Assembly (NCBI GenBank): GCA_045561055.1
Contig: JBJKYL010000019.1
Span: forward strand, 62,001-126,000
Direction: 5' to 3'
Origin: SMWC01 sp045561055
GTDB taxonomy: Bacteria; Pseudomonadota; Gammaproteobacteria; Steroidobacterales; Rariloculaceae
Length of the DNA stretch: 64,000 bases
A program made the position numbers and the translations under genes. The notes under the pieces are model-generated. The model did no database searches. It worked only from the letters and a program-made list of their open reading frames with translations, and had not been told where the DNA came from. Below, piece after piece: positions 61,015 through 64,000 of this stretch; the stretch's first letter is position 1; each line of letters begins with the position of its first letter.

Positions 61015-62517
61015 CTAGGCTTTTCGGTCTTTTTCTGAAAGCAGGCGGCGTATCGTTGCACGCGTCGGTGCTAAAAGCACACTGATACCAGCTAGTCCGA
61101 AGAATACTAGCGCTATTGGCTGGCCGAGAAACCCTGTCCACTGCTGATCGAAAATTATCATGGACTGAGCGAGTGACGTTTCGACCAGGCTACCGAGTAC
61201 GAGTCCCATGATGATAGGAGCGGGGCTAAACCCATAGCGCTTCAGGACGAACCCGACTAGGCCCGCGATAATCATTATCCATACGTCGACAATAGATTGC
61301 TCTAGCCCGTACGCGCCGACGAAGCACAGTGCGAATACGGTTGGCCACAATAGAGTTCGTGGTACCAGACTAATACGCGAAAAGAGCTTCGCGCCGATGA
61401 GGCCAAAGCCGAGAAAGAGTATGTTCGAGAGAAGCATAGCGAAAAAGATGCCATACAATAGTGCCGGTTGTTGATCGAAAAGATAGGGTCCTGGTCGTAG
61501 CCCCTGAACTTGAAGTCCACCAAGAATCACGGCCGCCGTTGCGCTACCGGGAATTCCTAGAGCGAGCGTCGGCACCATTGCGCCGCCCGTGGCTGCATTG
61601 TTTGCCGCTTCGGGACCAGCGATGCCAGCTATCGCTCCCTTACCGAACTTCCCGGGTTCATCTGACCAGCGTTTCGCTTCGTTGTAGCCGATCATCGCGG
61701 CCATCGTACCGCCTTCTGCTGGTAGCACGCCTATCAAGGTGCCGATACCGCTTGATCGCAGGATCGAACTCTTAACACGGCGGAGATCGTCGATCGATGG
61801 TAGCTTCACAGCGGAGAGCTTTATGCTGTGTTTTTCTCGATCTAGGTTCTGTGCTTGGCTTAGGAGTTCGGCAACGGCAAAGAGGCCGATCAGTACTGGT
61901 ATAAAATCTACGCCTTCGTATAGTTCTGGCACGTTGAATGTGAATCGTTCAACACCGGTAGTCAGGTCTATCCCGATTGTTGCGATCAATAGACCGAAGC
62001 AGCCACCGATCAGGTTTTTGATAGGCGCTTGACCGCTGATGGAAGCTAGCATGGATAGTCCAAAGACGGCGAGTGCAAAATATTCTGGTGGCCCGAAGCT
62101 GTATGCGACTCGTGCAAGAAATGGTGCAGCAAAAAGCAGCACAATAACGCTGATGATGCCACCGCTCGCTGATGCGATGGCCGAGATGCCGAGGGCACGC
62201 CCAGCTTCGCCTTTCACTGCCATCGGATAGCCATCGAATGCGGTAGCGGCTGCCGGGGGCGCGCCCGGCGCGTTGATCAGGATAGCGGTGATTGATCCAC
62301 CAAAGGTTCCAGAGCAGTAGAGCGCGGCAAGCAGTGCGATGGCGGGAACAGGATCGAGGTATAAAGAGAACGGCAAAAGAAGTGCGATTGCCATCGAAGA
62401 AGAAAGACCTGGCAGTGCTCCTACGATTACGCCAGCAATCGTCCCAAGGACGATGAGTCCGATGACGAACGGGTCGGTGAATACCGGAAGGGCATGCTCT
62501 AATCCAGGCAGGCCCAC
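61015..62517 (-). CDS. tctA: tripartite tricarboxylate transporter large permease TctA
   Basis: 500 residues with about eleven membrane helices and the TctA signatures GALPGLSSSMAIALLLPFSL, CSGTFGGSITAILINAPG and GVLPAEGGTMAAMIGYNEAK. Large membrane subunit of TTT transporters, which carry di- and tricarboxylates or other acids using the Na+ or proton gradient. It is three bases from tctB. Confidence 0.95.
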   Translation of the reverse strand: MGLPGLEHALPVFTDPFVIGLIVLGTIAGVIVGALPGLSSSMAIALLLPFSLYLDPVPAIALLAALYCSGTFGGSITAILINAPGAPPAAATAFDGYPMAVKGEAGRALGISAIASASGGIISVIVLLFAAPFLARVAYSFGPPEYFALAVFGLSMLASISGQAPIKNLIGGCFGLLIATIGIDLTTGVERFTFNVPELYEGVDFIPVLIGLFAVAELLSQAQNLDREKHSIKLSAVKLPSIDDLRRVKSSILRSSGIGTLIGVLPAEGGTMAAMIGYNEAKRWSDEPGKFGKGAIAGIAGPEAANNAATGGAMVPTLALGIPGSATAAVILGGLQVQGLRPGPYLFDQQPALLYGIFFAMLLSNILFLGFGLIGAKLFSRISLVPRTLLWPTVFALCFVGAYGLEQSIVDVWIMIIAGLVGFVLKRYGFSPAPIIMGLVLGSLVETSLAQSMIIFDQQWTGFLGQPIALVFFGLAGISVLLAPTRATIRRLLSEKDRKA

Positions 62518-62520
62518 GAG

Positions 62521-62976
62521 TTAGGTCATCCAACTGAAGAGTAACCCGGCGGGGAAGCGGATCCCGAGGGCCAAGCTGAAGACCAAGTAGATACAAGCCG
62601 GCAACGTAACTGCGAGGATTCCGATCGGACGAAGGCGCCGCTCTCCCCATGCGAATGGTATTGCGACTGCGACTAGAGATAGGGTCAGTAACGTTCCGAC
62701 AAGACTGACCATCATTCCGGCAACAATGATGATTGCTGTTGTAACAAGTACAGCTGGTTGTACACGTTCGGTGACGTTGGCAGTTTTTTGCAGGCCGTTG
62801 AATATAAGGACAATACTCAGCGTTGCAATGACACTAATGATTAGACGCGGAAAAAAGGTTGGTGGGACGTTTTGCGAAAGCATGGCCGGTACTTCGGGAA
62901 AGTTCATCGTGAGCGAAAAGATTACCGCGCAGAATCCGAGTAGTAAGATGCCGACAAGCGTATCCGGATGCTTCAT
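62521..62976 (-). CDS. tctB: tripartite tricarboxylate transporter small permease TctB
   Basis: 151 residues with four membrane helices (LVGILLLGFCAVIFSLTMNF and others), the length and character of TctB small subunits, which are poorly conserved in sequence. Position between TctC and TctA (21 and 3 bases) fixes the assignment. Confidence 0.88.
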   Translation of the reverse strand: MKHPDTLVGILLLGFCAVIFSLTMNFPEVPAMLSQNVPPTFFPRLIISVIATLSIVLIFNGLQKTANVTERVQPAVLVTTAIIIVAGMMVSLVGTLLTLSLVAVAIPFAWGERRLRPIGILAVTLPACIYLVFSLALGIRFPAGLLFSWMT

Positions 62977-62997
62977 GTTGAGCGTCCTGGTAACCCG

Positions 62998-63975
62998 CTA
63001 TTCTGCTTGGATGATGCCAAGGTCAATCATGGCTTGCCTAGCGTCAGCATAAAGACGTTTAACTTGCGCGTCCCATATTTCGCGTCCGGCGACGGCATTC
63101 GCGTCGAGTCCCGATCCCTGGAGATAGGTTTGAAACGTTTCCTGTTGCATACCCTCCAGTAGCCCTGTTTCTAATACGTCAATCCGATCCTCCGGTGTGC
63201 CTTTGAGTACTAGAAATCCTCTGACTGTAGAAAACACGACGTCGTAACCGAGTTCGACAGTTGTAGGCGTATCAGGGAGTATCTCCAGGCGTTCGTCGGC
63301 CATCACCGCAAGCGCGCGGAAGTCGCCGCGCTGAATTTGATCCAATGCTTCGGTGAGGTTCAGACCGGCTGCATCGATACTACCACCCATTAAGTTCGTA
63401 ACTATTTCGCCGCCCCCCGAAAATGGAACGACGCTAAGCTGGGTTTCCGCTACCTGCGCAAGAATTGCACCGGCGACATGATCGACGCCACCAATTTGGG
63501 TCGTTCCCCATTTAATCGAACGAATATGACCCAGTTGTATTAGCTCCCCAAGTGTCGATACCGTGCTATCAGCGCGGACCATGACGACCAGCGGATCGTC
63601 GGTCGCCCTGGCAACGCCCACGAGATCGTCGATTGACAAGGGACCCTGTCCACGGGCAATGGCGAACAGGTGCGTTGGTGTGATTGATAAGACGGTATAG
63701 CCATCTCGAGGCCGGTTGTTGACGTAGTTCATTGCCACGATACCGCCGCCACCCGTTTTCGGAACCACCGCCATGTTTGTGTTGAGCGCAATGCGGGCTC
63801 CGACTGCCATCGCACGCGCCGTCGCATCTGTGCCACCGCCCGGTGAGGCGTGTGTGACGATGTCGATCGGTTCCGCGGGGAATGGTTCCTGAGCTAACGA
63901 GACAGCAGCATTCAGAAGAGCCGCTAAAGTTGCCATTGCTAGCAATTTGTGGGTTGTGAGTAATCCATCGCCCAT
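62998..63975 (-). CDS. tctC: tripartite tricarboxylate transporter substrate-binding protein (TctC/Bug)
   Basis: 325 residues with a signal peptide (LLAMATLAALLNAAVSLAQ). The Bug-family core is clear: IDIVTHASPGGGTDATARAM, KTGGGGIVAMNYV and the Gly-rich ligand region; ligand class (mono- or dicarboxylate, or nicotinate-like) cannot be read. First gene of the minus-strand operon tctC-tctB-tctA-MmgE/PrpD-SDR-methyltransferase, starting just inside the end of the window. Confidence 0.93.
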   Translation of the reverse strand: MGDGLLTTHKLLAMATLAALLNAAVSLAQEPFPAEPIDIVTHASPGGGTDATARAMAVGARIALNTNMAVVPKTGGGGIVAMNYVNNRPRDGYTVLSITPTHLFAIARGQGPLSIDDLVGVARATDDPLVVMVRADSTVSTLGELIQLGHIRSIKWGTTQIGGVDHVAGAILAQVAETQLSVVPFSGGGEIVTNLMGGSIDAAGLNLTEALDQIQRGDFRALAVMADERLEILPDTPTTVELGYDVVFSTVRGFLVLKGTPEDRIDVLETGLLEGMQQETFQTYLQGSGLDANAVAGREIWDAQVKRLYADARQAMIDLGIIQAE

Positions 63976-64000
63976 GGATACAACTTTAGCATGATGGTGA

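Noticed and set aside
61949..62650. 233-residue minus-strand frame overlapping tctA and tctB
   Set aside because: Overlaps two well-supported transporter genes; Arg-rich shadow frame.

Overview
The window reads as chromosomal DNA of a gammaproteobacterium, probably an uncultured and perhaps marine lineage. The evidence is the divergent lptD / surA-pdxA-rsmA-apaH block facing a murU-like gene, two UbiH/UbiI-type flavin hydroxylases, TonB-dependent iron uptake and lgt-thyA. No phage, transposase, integrase, CRISPR array or rRNA was seen. One tRNA gene is present. The species cannot be named from the sequence alone.

Layout. (1) 1-1422: end of a ubiH-like gene and a ubiI-like gene (ubiquinone synthesis). 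(2) 1490-6101: tandem glycine riboswitch with a terminator hairpin, then gcvT-gcvH-gcvPA-gcvPB (glycine cleavage with a split P protein). (3) 6192-8987: large periplasmic HtrA-like protein with an active and a decayed protease half. (4) 9110-21198: housekeeping block: a YyaL-type thioredoxin-fold protein, lgt-thyA, apaH, rsmA, pdxA, surA, lptD, murU and an MFS exporter; apaG and amgK are absent from their usual places. (5) 21459-35746: an EF-hand protein and a roughly 13-kb cluster: DUF4159, a VWA membrane protein, a caspase/C13-like protein whose nucleophile position is Ser, a TPR-metallopeptidase, MoxR ATPase, DUF58, a BatA-like protein and a DUF4175 protein split in two frames. Stops and starts overlap or nearly touch along most of it, so it is probably one envelope-associated chaperone/protease system. 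(6) 36011-41949: ABC ATPase plus adaptor lipoprotein without permease, dienelactone hydrolase, YtoQ, a small NfeD-like protein, pterin dehydratase and two lipoproteins. (7) 42088-48193: tRNA-Met, then three DUF6152-type exported proteins, an amidohydrolase lipoprotein, two small exported or decayed genes and a peroxiredoxin. (8) 48403-54891: iron region: Fur-box-like site, FbpC-FbpA-FbpB ferric ABC importer, a second Fur-box-like site and a very AT-rich FecA-like receptor that looks horizontally acquired. (9) 54892-55425: scar-like DNA with a terminator, a C-rich hairpin and two gene remnants. (10) 55426-63975: 2OG-Fe(II) oxygenase, alpha/beta hydrolase, and a six-gene operon with a tripartite tricarboxylate transporter (TctC-TctB-TctA), an MmgE/PrpD protein, an SDR lacking the usual Tyr, and a methyltransferase, probably for uptake and breakdown of an organic acid.

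The best candidates for undescribed biology are the MoxR/VWA/pseudo-peptidase cluster (region 5), the acquired receptor beside a native Fur-controlled iron operon (region 8), and the Tyr-less SDR in the TTT operon (region 10). Functions are inferred from motifs read by eye; no database search was possible.
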